Assembly (NCBI RefSeq): GCF_002277955.1
Contig: NZ_CP018477.1
Location: 4,051,206-4,115,205 of the forward strand
Length of the DNA stretch: 64,000 bases
Reading direction: 5' to 3'
Source: Thermogutta terrifontis
GTDB taxonomy: Bacteria; Planctomycetota; Planctomycetia; Pirellulales; Thermoguttaceae
This document shows positions 27,869-37,222 of the stretch, in pieces. The notes below the pieces were generated by a model that had not been told where the DNA came from, ran no database searches, and worked only from the letters and a program-made list of their open reading frames with translations. Every line of letters starts with the position of its first letter. Position 1 is the stretch's first letter. The position numbers and the translations under genes are program-made.

Positions 27869-29293
27869 TCACGGAACGCACACCGACGGTGAGGGCTTGG
27901 CCAAAGATTGGGTCGCGGATCGCCTGATCAATTCCATGGACAGAATAAGGAGAAGCACTGCCAGAATAAAGGGACCAGCGGACAGGAAGGCCCTCACCTG
28001 AAATGCGAGGAGAACCCCCACAATTCGCGCAACGGCACTCAAACTGTTGGCGATCCCAAAAATCCGCCCCTGGTGATCCGCATCCACCCGTCGCGAGATG
28101 AGGGATTGTACGGCGGGCATGACGAAAGCCATTCCCGCTGCCACGATGCCACTGCCGATGATCACAATTGTTGCAGCCAGTTCAGCGCTCAATCGAATTG
28201 GCGGCAAAAAACGAGCTATCTGCGGATGTTGTACAGCCAAGCTGATTCCCAAAAAACCGGCTACCGCTGCCGTCAATCCAATATTGGAAAGTGTTTTTTC
28301 CGACAATCGAAGACTGAGCCGACGCACAAGGAAACCCTGAGTCAAAGCTTGCGTCAACCCGATCAGAACAAAGACCCACAAGATGTCTCGGCTCAGATGC
28401 AGCATGTGCAGATCTCCCTTGAGTTGCCGAAGATCGGCCAGGGTGACGGAGAGCGTGGCTTCAAACCCCGAAAGTGCGAAAACGATCAGAAACCCCGTCC
28501 AGAGCAGCGCCGCAAGTCCCGGATCCGCAAGGACTTCCTTCCACACTTTGGGGTTGAAAAGCAGGTGCCAATTAGCGTGTGATCGGGGTACATGTCGATG
28601 GGCGCCTTCAGCGGTTCTGCGGCGAAGTTGAGGGAGCGATTCTGGCAAAAACAACAATGCGGTGAGGAGAGCCATGGCTGAGAAGCCCGCTCCCATGAAC
28701 CCCGGCAGGGTACTTAACGCCGCCTGCTTTCCAGGAGCCACCGACATGGCGAGGGCGCCGAGAAGTGGTCCGAACGTGAGCCCCACTCCAAACGCAGTAC
28801 CGATGACAGCCATGCCACTTGCCCGATGTTCGGCTTTCGTCACGTCTGCAACGAAAGCCTGAGCGGTGGAAATCGTTGCGCCCATGATTCCTCCTCCGAT
28901 GCGTGCGAGGAACATCAGCCAAAGGGAGCTCCAGGCGCAGGCAAGAGCGAAAAGGGTGTAGCAAAAGGTTGAACCGGCCAGTCCGACCAGCAGAATCGGG
29001 CGTCTGCCGACCCGATCGGAAAGACTGCCCCAAAGCGGACTGAATAAAAACTGCATGAAAGAAAAACTGGTCATCAGAAAACCAAGAAGCATTCCCTGAA
29101 TCGTCGGGCTGTAGCCCGCCATGAGATGCTCGGCATAAACCGGCAGAAGGGGCAAAACAAGTCCAAACCCCAGCAAATCCACAGAGACGACAAGAAAGAC
29201 AATGCCTACACCGACGCGTCTGGGAGGCTGCAAACGTGGGGACAATCCATTCAGTGCGAAATCTTTTTTTTGCACAGTCGCTGTAAGCTTCAC
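27869..29293 (-). CDS. MFS transporter (TetA-like, 12 helices)
   Basis: I start at the GTG at 29293 because GTGAGGTC lies just upstream; the frame is open to a TTG at 29317. The 474-residue product has about twelve helices and the MFS motif A in the loop after helix 2 (GSLSDRVGRRPILLVG). The helix 1 segment VVSVDLLGFGLVLPLLPVYAE and RIGGGIMGATISTAQAFVADV are typical of TetA-type drug/proton antiporters and their relatives. The substrate is unknown and there is no adjacent regulator. It is transcribed away from the class-V aminotransferase gene, with a 367-base spacer. Confidence 0.88.
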   Translation of the reverse strand: MKLTATVQKKDFALNGLSPRLQPPRRVGVGIVFLVVSVDLLGFGLVLPLLPVYAEHLMAGYSPTIQGMLLGFLMTSFSFMQFLFSPLWGSLSDRVGRRPILLVGLAGSTFCYTLFALACAWSSLWLMFLARIGGGIMGATISTAQAFVADVTKAEHRASGMAVIGTAFGVGLTFGPLLGALAMSVAPGKQAALSTLPGFMGAGFSAMALLTALLFLPESLPQLRRRTAEGAHRHVPRSHANWHLLFNPKVWKEVLADPGLAALLWTGFLIVFALSGFEATLSVTLADLRQLKGDLHMLHLSRDILWVFVLIGLTQALTQGFLVRRLSLRLSEKTLSNIGLTAAVAGFLGISLAVQHPQIARFLPPIRLSAELAATIVIIGSGIVAAGMAFVMPAVQSLISRRVDADHQGRIFGIANSLSAVARIVGVLLAFQVRAFLSAGPFILAVLLLILSMELIRRSATQSLAKPSPSVCVP

Positions 29294-29660
29294 AATTGAC
29301 CTCACCAATTTTCCCAAAACGACGATTTCTTTACCAAAACGTGTAACAGTGTGCCAAGCTGCCTGCAGTTTGTGGTTTGGAAACCCGTCCAGCGCGTCAC
29401 ACCATTGCCTATACTAAGTGGTGTGGCCGACCAACCCTATAGCTGGAGTGAGACGGCATCGGACGGCGTAAACGCTGGGGCCGTTCAAGTCTGCCCTGCG
29501 AGAGGGCCAGCCTTGCGACCGATGTTAAGGCGTGACAATTTAGCGGCCCCACTTGGCTCAACGCGGTCGGAAACCCGTATGGTGAATTGTTCGCGGCTTG
29601 CCGACGGGAGACAATTGCCGAATACGGTTGAGCTTCGCAGGAAAAGGAGGTTTTACAGCT
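29294..29660. other. Intergenic region between divergent genes
   Basis: This 367-base spacer between the MFS gene and the aminotransferase gene ends in a strong ribosome site, AAAAGGAGG at 29642-29650, that fixes the aminotransferase start. No gene or RNA is seen. Confidence 0.5.
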
Positions 29661-30920
29661 ATGAGTCAAACGTCGGTTCGCCATCTGGATGTTCTGGAAT
29701 GTCGTCGACAGTTTCCGGCCCTCTTCCGCAAGCATGGCGGGCTCCCGGTCGTGTATTTCGACGGGGCTGCCGGCACCCAGGTGCCACACCGAGTCCTCGA
29801 CGCTGTCTGCCGGTATCTCGTGGAGACGAATGCCAACCGGCACGGTGTGTTTTCTACCAGTCAGGACACTGATCGGATGATTGAAGAGGCGCAGCAGGCC
29901 GTGGCCGATTTCCTTGGCACGGATGATCCGCAAACCGTCATTTTCGGTCCCAATATGACCAGCCTGACCTTTGCGTTGTCACGAGCTCTGATGAAAACCT
30001 GGAAACCGGGGGACGAGATTGTCCTGACCCGACTGGAGCACGATGCAAATTTCACGCCGTGGATTCTCGCTGCCCGAGAGGTAGGAGTGGTTCCCCGTAT
30101 CGTCGATATCCATCCTGAGGACTGCTCCCTGGACTTGGAGGACTTGGCGAGGCAATTGTCCCAAAAAACTCGACTCGTGGCTGTGACATGTGCTTCAAAC
30201 GCCGTGGGCACGATCACGCCGGTGGCTGAAATCGTCAAGCTGGCCCATCAGGTAGGCGCCATGGTGTTTCTCGACGCCGTGCACCTGGCCCCGCATCGGC
30301 GTATTGACGTGCAGGCCTGGGATTGCGACTTCCTGGTGTGCTCCGGTTATAAGTTCTTTGGCCCCCACGTGGGCGTCCTTTGGGGAAGGCGGGAGTGGCT
30401 GGTGTCGCTGCCTGCCTATAAGGTGCGACCCGCGCCAGACGATATTCCCGACCGCTGGATGACGGGTACGCAAAACCACGAGGGAATCGCCGGGCTTTAC
30501 GCCGCGGTGGAATATCTCGCCGAGATTGGGAAATCTGTGGCCCCCGAAGTGACGACCCGGCGGGAAGCCCTCGACGCCTGTTTTCAGGCCGTCCAGGTTC
30601 ACGAGGAAACTCTGACCAGGGAACTCATCGAGGGACTTCAGGCACTATCTGATGTGCGGATCTGGGGAATTACCCAACGTGAAAGGTTGCACCAGCGGTT
30701 GCCGACCATCGCCATCACCCATGCGCGGTTCTCTCCCCGCGAGTTGGCGGAATTTCTTGCCACCCGCGGAATCTTCGTGTGGCACGGGAATTTCTATGCC
30801 CTGCCTTTGACGGAGAGACTGGGCCTCGAACCCGAGGGCCTGCTGCGCATTTCAATGGTGCATTACAATACCGTGGATGAGGTCCGCCGGGTCCTTGCAG
30901 CCATGCGGGAGGTTGATTAG
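29661..30920 (+). CDS. Class-V aminotransferase, cysteine-desulfurase-like
   Basis: The ATG at 29661 follows AAAAGGAGG; the 63-base open extension upstream is untranslated leader. The 419-residue PLP enzyme has a clear SufS/NifS-type fold: YFDGAAGTQVPHRVLDAV near the start, TNANRHGVF, the cofactor segment FLDAVHLAPHRRIDV, and the PLP lysine in CSGYKFFGPHVGVLWG. Near residue 385, where SufS enzymes carry the catalytic cysteine, this protein reads FVWHGNFYALPL, with no cysteine. That pattern is shared with a subgroup annotated as cysteine desulfurase-like whose reaction is unproven. No suf or isc genes are adjacent. Confidence 0.87.
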   Translation: MSQTSVRHLDVLECRRQFPALFRKHGGLPVVYFDGAAGTQVPHRVLDAVCRYLVETNANRHGVFSTSQDTDRMIEEAQQAVADFLGTDDPQTVIFGPNMTSLTFALSRALMKTWKPGDEIVLTRLEHDANFTPWILAAREVGVVPRIVDIHPEDCSLDLEDLARQLSQKTRLVAVTCASNAVGTITPVAEIVKLAHQVGAMVFLDAVHLAPHRRIDVQAWDCDFLVCSGYKFFGPHVGVLWGRREWLVSLPAYKVRPAPDDIPDRWMTGTQNHEGIAGLYAAVEYLAEIGKSVAPEVTTRREALDACFQAVQVHEETLTRELIEGLQALSDVRIWGITQRERLHQRLPTIAITHARFSPRELAEFLATRGIFVWHGNFYALPLTERLGLEPEGLLRISMVHYNTVDEVRRVLAAMREVD

Positions 30921-31012
30921 CCTGTTGGCCCCGGTGTGTACGAGTTCAGAATAGAAACTGGGTAAACAGGCATTGTGTTATCAAGGCCAAAAGTGTAAAA
31001 AATCTGTCTTCA

Positions 31013-31792
31013 ATGGAAATCATTCGTGGTAATATTTACGACTATCCCAAATATTATGATGTTTTATTCGGTGCAGACTGCCAGGCCGAGATCAAGTTCT
31101 TGCGCGCTTGCTTTGAACGTTATGCGCGAATTCCCGTCCACCGCGTGTTCGAACCCGCATGCGGAACCGGCCGTCTTCTCATCCGTCTGGCGCGACAGGG
31201 ATTTGACGTCGCTGGTTTGGATATCAATCCCAAGGCCGTGGAGTTCTGCAATAAACGTCTCAATCGGTATGGATTTCCCTCCACGGTTTGGGTTGGGGAT
31301 ATGACCGACTTCCGCGTGAGAAGAAAATTTGAGGCGGCTTTTAACACGATTAATAGTTTTCGCCACTTACCCGATGACCGAGCGGCTATTTCGCATCTGC
31401 AATGCATGCGGCATGCCATCCGAAAAGGTGGGCTGTATGTCCTGGGGTTTCACCTCACTCCCAATCGTCCGCCAACCTGTACGGAGGAAGCATGGGTGGC
31501 CCGGAAAGGGTACCTTCAGGTCAACTCCTGGATGAAAACCATCAGCCTTGACCGAGAGCATCGCAAAGAACGAGTTTACCTGCAATTCGATATCTATACT
31601 CCCACCCGTAGCTTACGGATTGCTGACGAGTTCATCTTTCGTACCTACGACCGTCACCAGTTCTCACGACTTTTGAAAAAAGCCGGAGGGTGGGAGGTTG
31701 CGGCGACCTACGACTTCGCCTACCGCATTGACGATCCTATTGTTGTGGATGATCAGACAGAAGACGTCGTGTTTGTCTTGCGTGCTGTTTAG
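31013..31792 (+). CDS. Class I SAM-dependent methyltransferase
   Basis: The 259-residue protein binds SAM through VFEPACGTGRLLIRLARQG (about residues 45-63), followed by VAGLDINPKAVEFC and VWVGDMTDFRV. The segment NTINSFRHLPDD resembles methyltransferases acting on small molecules. The C-terminal half is a mixed beta domain (ERVYLQFDIYTPTRSLRIAD). No good ribosome site precedes the ATG. The substrate is unknown; it lies between the aminotransferase and inositol monophosphatase genes on the same strand, with gaps of 92 and 166 bases. Confidence 0.87.
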   Translation: MEIIRGNIYDYPKYYDVLFGADCQAEIKFLRACFERYARIPVHRVFEPACGTGRLLIRLARQGFDVAGLDINPKAVEFCNKRLNRYGFPSTVWVGDMTDFRVRRKFEAAFNTINSFRHLPDDRAAISHLQCMRHAIRKGGLYVLGFHLTPNRPPTCTEEAWVARKGYLQVNSWMKTISLDREHRKERVYLQFDIYTPTRSLRIADEFIFRTYDRHQFSRLLKKAGGWEVAATYDFAYRIDDPIVVDDQTEDVVFVLRAV

Positions 31793-31958
31793 GCTGCCAC
31801 CCGTTTAAATCTAATAAGCCTTGCGTTGTATGCTCATCCGGCAATTTCAAGTCAAGAGTTAACACAGGGGAGCAAGTAAAGAATTTAAAAGTAATTCGGT
31901 GTGGTTAGTGGCAGCGATAGCTGTACTCGATGAATAAAAGGAGGATTTGTAGCCAAAT

Positions 31959-32768
31959 ATGGAAGCCGCACGCGTGCAACCAAAGGAGCTTGAACATTTC
32001 TTGCGGATCGCAAACAAGGCGGTGGACCTTGCAGCGGAGGTCTTGCGGGATAAGTTCGGACGAGTGGAAGCGAGATTGAAGGGGCACGCGGATTTCGTCA
32101 CGGAAGCTGATACTGAATCGCAGCGGGTGGTGTGTGAAGTGATTCATGCAGAGTTTCCCGATCACGGTTTCCTGGGGGAGGAAGGAGGTAACTTTCCACC
32201 GGAGGAAGAAAGCACGTACTTTTGGATTCTCGATCCGCTTGACGGAACCACCAATTACATCCACGGCGTACCGTTTTTCTCCATCTCTTTGGCGCTGGCA
32301 TATAGGGATGAGGTTCTCGTAGGGGTTGTATTGGACCCGATGCTCAATGAGCGCTTTACAGCGGTACGCGGCGGCGGTGCATTTTTAAACGGAAGGCCCA
32401 TCCGCGTGAGCTCGGTAACGACCCTTGGGGAGGCCCTGGTGTCGATTGGTCTTCCGCCTCGGGTGATGGCCGATTCTGCCGATGTGCGCTGGATGGTGCA
32501 ATCCGCGGTCCACTGCCTTTCCTTACGGCGGACCGGTTCGGCTGCTTTGAACATGGCTTACCTGGCGGCAGGTCGGTTCGATGTCTCGTGGGCTTTGACC
32601 ACCAAGGTCTGGGACGTGGCGGCTGGAAGCCTCCTCATCGAAGAAGCCGGCGGTGTGGTGACCAACCTCAAGGGAGAGCCGCTCAGCGTGAAAGGGGGGC
32701 CGTACGTCGCTGCGGCGAACCGCGGATTACTTGAAGAGTTCTTTCGGGCAGTTGGATTTCGCTCCTGA
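31959..32768 (+). CDS. suhB: Inositol monophosphatase family protein
   Basis: The 269-residue protein has the family's metal-binding motifs: DFVTEADTESQ, GEEGG, the signature WILDPLDGTTNYIHG and WDVAAGSLLIEEAGGVVTN. Members are Mg-dependent, lithium-sensitive phosphatases acting on inositol-1-phosphate or related sugar phosphates such as fructose-1,6-bisphosphate or 3'-phosphoadenosine phosphate; which one cannot be told from sequence alone. An AAAGGAGG site precedes the ATG. The suhB name is given for family membership. Confidence 0.9.
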   Translation: MEAARVQPKELEHFLRIANKAVDLAAEVLRDKFGRVEARLKGHADFVTEADTESQRVVCEVIHAEFPDHGFLGEEGGNFPPEEESTYFWILDPLDGTTNYIHGVPFFSISLALAYRDEVLVGVVLDPMLNERFTAVRGGGAFLNGRPIRVSSVTTLGEALVSIGLPPRVMADSADVRWMVQSAVHCLSLRRTGSAALNMAYLAAGRFDVSWALTTKVWDVAAGSLLIEEAGGVVTNLKGEPLSVKGGPYVAAANRGLLEEFFRAVGFRS

Positions 32769-33012
32769 GTATCTTGTTGGGGCAGGACAGCCAAGGCAGC
32801 GGGCGCTCCGACTCGCATTGTCCGCCTATATTTGGTGCGCATTGCAAGCAGACTGCCGTGTTACCCCTCCGGGTATGGTGACGGAGAACTCGCGTCATCC
32901 CCGTGAGTTGCAGTACGGCCGGGCTGACGATATAACGGAGGCAAGCCTGGGACGGGACACCGGCCTCAAAAGAAAGGACGATGTTTAATCATTCTTCCGG
33001 GAGGTCTGAGTC

Positions 33013-34575
33013 ATGACGTATGAGCACGACTATTTGGCGGGTAAGGTGCATCCTCGTTGCTGCCCGTGTCATGAGACCAGCACTCTGAGTACCCTGGGAA
33101 CTCTAACACGACGGACCTTTTTGGGAAGTGCGGCAATTGGCTCGAGCATTCTTTCGGGTTTAAGCTGGGCCAGCCTGGCCGGTCAGGCCCCCGAAGTACC
33201 GATGCCACCTCCGCGACAGGCCCTCAAAGTAAAGCCCGTCTTCCTGTATCGCGTGTATCAACCGCGTCCCCAGACGAGTTGGCGAAACTGGGGTGGCATT
33301 CACACAGAGGAAGCGGCGGCCCAGGAGGTTGCGCGAATCCAGGAGGAGCTGAAGCAGCTTCAAGCCTCCGCGGACTTCCCTTTGGAACTCGCTCCTCTCA
33401 CGGCAACGAAGGACGCTCGCCAGTTGAGTGGTATGGAGGACGTCCAAAGTGCGGATGCGCTGCTGGTCTACGCTAATGATGGTGATCTCAATGCGATTGC
33501 AGCACTTAAGAAGGACACGATTTTCTTCATCCGCCACAAGTCTGGTCCACTTTATCTCTACTATGAAATCATCAGCCCACGTTTTCTCCGCCAGCACACG
33601 GATGAATTGCAAGTTCCGGGAATGGACAACGAGGATGTGGTGATTGACAAGTATGACGAAGTGCTTTGGCGGCTTCGCGCGCTCTGCGGCCTCAAGAACG
33701 CACGCAACCAGGGAATTGTGGCAATCGGTGGTGCTGGGGCGTGGGCGCAACCTCCCAAGGTGGTGCCCGAACTGGTCAAAAAAATCTGGGGGACGGAAAT
33801 CATTGATTTTTCCTACGAAGAACTCGGCAAGCTTATCAGGGCAGCTCGGGCGGATGAAGCCGCCGTCAAACTCGCGAAACAACGCACCGACGAATACTTG
33901 AAAGATTCCAACGTAACCTTAGAAACGGATCGCGCATTCCTGGAAAATGCGTTTTTACTGGACCACGTCTTCCGGAAGATCATGGCCCAGGCTAATTGCC
34001 GCATGATCACAATCAACGGGTGCATGGGGACGATCATGCCGATTGCGGAAACGTCCGCCTGCATGACTCTCAGCCTGCTCAATGACGACGGCTATCTGGC
34101 CTTCTGCGAGTCCGATTTCGTGGTCATACCGGCGGGAATGCTCTTGTGCGGAATTTCGGGGTTGCCGCCATTTCTCAATGATCCCACCTATCCGCATGAT
34201 GGGATCATCACCCTGGCGCACTGCACTGCACCGCGGAAATTGAATGGCCGTGAGCGGGAGCCGGCACGTATTCTCACCCATTTTGAGTCCGACTACGGTG
34301 CTGCGCCCAAAGTAGAAATGCGCAACGGCCAGATTGTGACCAACGTATTGCCGGACTTCAAATCGCAGCGCTGGGTGGGACTGCGCGGGGAAATCGTGGC
34401 ACATCCGTTCCTGCCCATTTGTCGTTCGCAGATTGATATCCGGTATACATGCGATGATAAACTCCTCGCTGACCGCATGCCCGGCTTCCACTGGATGACC
34501 ATTTACGGCGACTATCTCCGCGAGACCGGTTACGCCCTTAAACGCGTGGGAATTAAGTTCGAAGTCCTTGGTTAG
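33013..34575 (+). CDS. Tat-exported L-fucose isomerase-like protein
   Basis: The 520-residue protein starts at an ATG with GGGAGG upstream. Residues 33-60 are a twin-arginine signal (TRRTFLGSAAIGSSILSG). The mature part resembles the L-fucose/L-arabinose isomerase fold: an N-terminal Rossmann-like region (ALLVYANDGDLNAIAAL, YDEVLWRLRALCG, GIVAIGGAGAW), a middle metal-site-like region (CRMITINGCMG, AETSACMTLSLLNDDGYLAFCESDF) and a C-terminal barrel (ITLAHCTAPRK). Known isomerases of this fold are cytoplasmic, so export is unusual and an isomerase reaction is not assured. Large numbers of such Tat-exported relatives occur in planctomycetes. Confidence 0.75.
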   Translation: MTYEHDYLAGKVHPRCCPCHETSTLSTLGTLTRRTFLGSAAIGSSILSGLSWASLAGQAPEVPMPPPRQALKVKPVFLYRVYQPRPQTSWRNWGGIHTEEAAAQEVARIQEELKQLQASADFPLELAPLTATKDARQLSGMEDVQSADALLVYANDGDLNAIAALKKDTIFFIRHKSGPLYLYYEIISPRFLRQHTDELQVPGMDNEDVVIDKYDEVLWRLRALCGLKNARNQGIVAIGGAGAWAQPPKVVPELVKKIWGTEIIDFSYEELGKLIRAARADEAAVKLAKQRTDEYLKDSNVTLETDRAFLENAFLLDHVFRKIMAQANCRMITINGCMGTIMPIAETSACMTLSLLNDDGYLAFCESDFVVIPAGMLLCGISGLPPFLNDPTYPHDGIITLAHCTAPRKLNGREREPARILTHFESDYGAAPKVEMRNGQIVTNVLPDFKSQRWVGLRGEIVAHPFLPICRSQIDIRYTCDDKLLADRMPGFHWMTIYGDYLRETGYALKRVGIKFEVLG

Positions 34576-34655
34576 CGGGCAATAAAGCCTGCGGCGACAC
34601 GATCTGCCGAGATTCTGGCCACAAAGGCTGACTTCCTTCTGCGACTCGTTTCTGC

Positions 34656-34682
34656 CGGGCGGATTGCGTTCGGGTCCGCCCG
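34656..34682 (+). terminator. Possible terminator hairpin between convergent genes
   Basis: CGGGCGGA (34656-34663) and TCCGCCCG (34675-34682) form a perfect 8-bp stem around an 11-base loop, followed by TTGCGCTTTTA. It lies between the convergent isomerase-like and ATPase genes. The T-run is short and displaced, so this is tentative. Confidence 0.4.
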
Positions 34683-34713
34683 TTGCGCTTTTATGGTTCG
34701 GAGGACGGGGAGG

Positions 34714-35316
34714 CTAACGTGATCGCCGAAGTTCGTAGAGGTCGTAAAGGTCGAACAGCATTTCGCGGAGGTTGCCCTGGTGCCGGGCGAAGGATTCGTG
34801 AACGTCTTCCCGGCTGATGAGGGGTTCGCCACGTTGCAGAAGAAGCTGCACGATTTGCCAAGCGAGGTCTTCATTCGGTTCCGGGGCATAAAGAAGAGGA
34901 AGCTCTACGTCGGAATGGGCTGTTCCGATCAGTCCCAGACGCCGCTTCCGGCACAGCCGTCGTAACTGGTATCGTGCCCAGGCGCTGAGCTGCTCGTAGC
35001 CATCCACCGTGAGCACAATCTCGGATCGGTCTTCCAGTAAGTTCCAGGTTTCCTGGTCCAGTGTCCGCTGCCCATCATGGAGTTCGAGACGCAGACACGG
35101 AATCTGGTGCTGTTCCATCCAGTCTGCGAGGGCCGTGATTAGCGCGGATTTGCCCACGCCGTGCGGCCCGACCACGGCCCCCATTCTCTGCAGTCGTTCG
35201 AACGTCTGATAAAGCGACTCGGCGGAGCAGCCGGGGGGAAAAATGTAGGGAATCGCTCCCGGTCGAACGAATCGCGCGGAAAACGGATTTTCGACTTTTC
35301 CAGAAATTTCGGTCAC
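34714..35316 (-). CDS. P-loop ATPase, third gene of DUF3592/arrestin/ATPase module
   Basis: The 200-residue protein has Walker A GPHGVGKS (residues 50-57) and a Walker B-like strand EIVLTVDGYEQL. The layout is that of a small AAA/ExeA-like ATPase that senses or moves another component, but no partner domain is present. It starts with GTG overlapping the TGA of the arrestin-like gene (GTGA at 35313-35316), a sign of translational coupling. Together with the two upstream genes it forms a compact three-gene unit. The function is unknown. Confidence 0.75.
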   Translation of the reverse strand: MTEISGKVENPFSARFVRPGAIPYIFPPGCSAESLYQTFERLQRMGAVVGPHGVGKSALITALADWMEQHQIPCLRLELHDGQRTLDQETWNLLEDRSEIVLTVDGYEQLSAWARYQLRRLCRKRRLGLIGTAHSDVELPLLYAPEPNEDLAWQIVQLLLQRGEPLISREDVHESFARHQGNLREMLFDLYDLYELRRSR

Positions 35317-35714
35317 TGGATTCTCACTCTCGCCGGCGCGACGTGTCCCAATCGAAAAGTGATCTCTTCCACGATCTCACGACCTTTGACCGGAAATACC
35401 CGCACCCGCACACACCACCGAATACGGATGATCAGCCCGTCGTAGCTGAGAGGCGTCTGCGGAAGGATCGTTTGAAAGCGGAGAGGAGCCGAGATTGACA
35501 GGGGCGAGTCCCCGTCCTGCGACCAGCGCCGAAAATGGTGGACATGGAGATCCTGATCGCCCTTGCCATCCGTGTACCAGAGTATGGAAAGCTCGACCGC
35601 CTTGATCGCCTCACCACAGTCAGCAGGGGTAATAATGACCTTGCCGGAAAGAATCTCTCCGGGCTCGTAAACGGTCTTTCGATGGTCGAGATGGATGACA
35701 ATTCGCGGTTCCAT
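35313..35714 (-). CDS. Arrestin-like beta-sandwich protein
   Basis: The 133-residue protein has the pattern of an arrestin N-terminal beta-sandwich: IVIHLDHRKTVYEPGEILSG at the start, AIKAVELSILWYTDGKG, and LRFQTILPQTPLSYDG, where the proline-rich turns connect strands. Arrestin-fold proteins in bacteria include Spo0M-type proteins; no catalytic residues are expected. It overlaps the ATPase gene by four bases and lies 94 bases after the DUF3592 gene. The C-terminal half of that neighbour shows a similar pattern, suggesting related domains. Confidence 0.65.
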   Translation of the reverse strand: MEPRIVIHLDHRKTVYEPGEILSGKVIITPADCGEAIKAVELSILWYTDGKGDQDLHVHHFRRWSQDGDSPLSISAPLRFQTILPQTPLSYDGLIIRIRWCVRVRVFPVKGREIVEEITFRLGHVAPARVRIQ

Positions 35715-35808
35715 CGCTTTCCGGCAGGAGATAAATTTTTTGGAACCTCAACTCCTCAGGAGAAATTTCGGGACTGTTTGCGTATCACGGCGACCTTCCA
35801 GCTTCCCA

Positions 35809-37194
35809 CTAAACCGTTTCCGAGTTATCGTGGCTCGTGCCCTCGGAAGACGTCGCTCCGCCCATGCTTGTGGCCTGAACAGGCCGCCTGGGCCAGGATG
35901 CTGTGTCGGACTTCCTCGAAGGCTCCGGCAAAACAACGAGCGGGAAAATGCGCTCGAAAACGGGCCAGTCCTGCGCACTTCCCCGCACGCAGAGACGCCA
36001 TCGGACTTCGTTGTGTGGGGAACGGAAAGAGTGCATCATTCCCGACGGAATTTCGATTTCTGTTTCGATTTCAAAGGGGACGCTGTGGAAAATGTCGAAC
36101 TTCTCGTGCCGAGCAAGCGTCTTCTGCCAGATTCGGCGCGTTTCACGCCGGGTGTTGGTGCCGTGCTGAAAAGTGGCTTCTTCTTCGCACACAATGAGCA
36201 TTTCCAGCCAGTTCATCTTGAGCCAGCCGGTTTGTTTGAGGTACACTCGGTACCGCTGGCCGCAGATCAGGGGAAAGTCGGATATCTCCACAATGGTTTG
36301 TCCAATGGCCGTGGTTACCATCCACTGCCGGAAGAACGCGGCCACGAGCGTCAGGCCGATCATTAAGCACGGAATCAAAAATAGAGTGAAACTCCAATCG
36401 AATTTTCCCGAATGGTAAACTGCCAGGGCGAGGGCCAGCACGGATCCGTTCCAGAAAAGGGCGGCACCGAGCCAGCCCATCAGGGCTCGTGATGGAGTTC
36501 CCAGTACGGGGAGTCGATAAGGTAGATGCTCGCCCGGTTGTTGAATGCCGGAGGGAATTTCGGGGACAAACGGAAAGAGCGCCGCGTCCGGGTTGGCGCT
36601 CAGACTCAGCGCGAGGGGCTTGCCCTGAACTGCCAAACGTTCCACCGACTTACCCCACCGCCAAACATGGTAACTCACCCCGCCTGCCCCTAGAACCACA
36701 AAAGAGAACGGGATAAGAAGTACCAACCAGGTCCACCAACGAAACCCCCGTTCCAGCACCGCGATTTCCGGGTTGGTTGGATCGTACCACGCTGTTCTGC
36801 TTTCGCCGACTCGGTAATCGTTCAAGCACCGTTCCGCATGGCGGCGATCCACGGAGTACCCATTCCCGCGAACCGTATGGATATCGTAGGTCCAAAGCCG
36901 GTAGACACGCTCTCCCACGCGATACTCGATGCAGACCTCCGGCCGATAAAGCGTCTGGCCTTCTCGCAGCGTTGTTCCCAAACGCGTTTCCAAAACTTTA
37001 CAGGGGACAGGCAGAAAGTCCTTGCCGGAGCGCCACTCGGGCAAGAGCAGAAAACGCAATACAAGCCAAAAGCCCAGACAACCCAGGAGAAACAGGTTGG
37101 CAAAGAAACCTGCCTCCCAGAGTCCGGCAATCCTCTCTGAACCAGTTCGGCGATTGCCGCGTTTTTTCTCAAACAGGCGGAACCAGCGAGCCAA
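35809..37194 (-). CDS. DUF3592-type membrane protein with C-terminal arrestin-like region
   Basis: The 461-residue protein starts at a TTG (37194) preceded by GGGAAGGTG. It has transmembrane segments near residues 28-51 (FFANLFLLGCLGFWLVLRFLL), 150-180, and a pair at about 240-290. The first extracytoplasmic loop carries the DUF3592 pattern (VLETRLGTTLREGQTLYRPEVCIEYRVG, RLWTYDIHTVRGNG, YDPTNPEIAVLERG). The C-terminal domain (about 300-425) has WLKMNWLEMLIVCEEEATF and FEIETEIEIPSGMMHSF, resembling an arrestin-like sandwich. It heads the module with the arrestin-like and ATPase genes. Confidence 0.75.
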   Translation of the reverse strand: MARWFRLFEKKRGNRRTGSERIAGLWEAGFFANLFLLGCLGFWLVLRFLLLPEWRSGKDFLPVPCKVLETRLGTTLREGQTLYRPEVCIEYRVGERVYRLWTYDIHTVRGNGYSVDRRHAERCLNDYRVGESRTAWYDPTNPEIAVLERGFRWWTWLVLLIPFSFVVLGAGGVSYHVWRWGKSVERLAVQGKPLALSLSANPDAALFPFVPEIPSGIQQPGEHLPYRLPVLGTPSRALMGWLGAALFWNGSVLALALAVYHSGKFDWSFTLFLIPCLMIGLTLVAAFFRQWMVTTAIGQTIVEISDFPLICGQRYRVYLKQTGWLKMNWLEMLIVCEEEATFQHGTNTRRETRRIWQKTLARHEKFDIFHSVPFEIETEIEIPSGMMHSFRSPHNEVRWRLCVRGSAQDWPVFERIFPLVVLPEPSRKSDTASWPRRPVQATSMGGATSSEGTSHDNSETV

Positions 37195-37222
37195 CTGACA
37201 CCTTCCCGGTCAAGGTTAGAAT

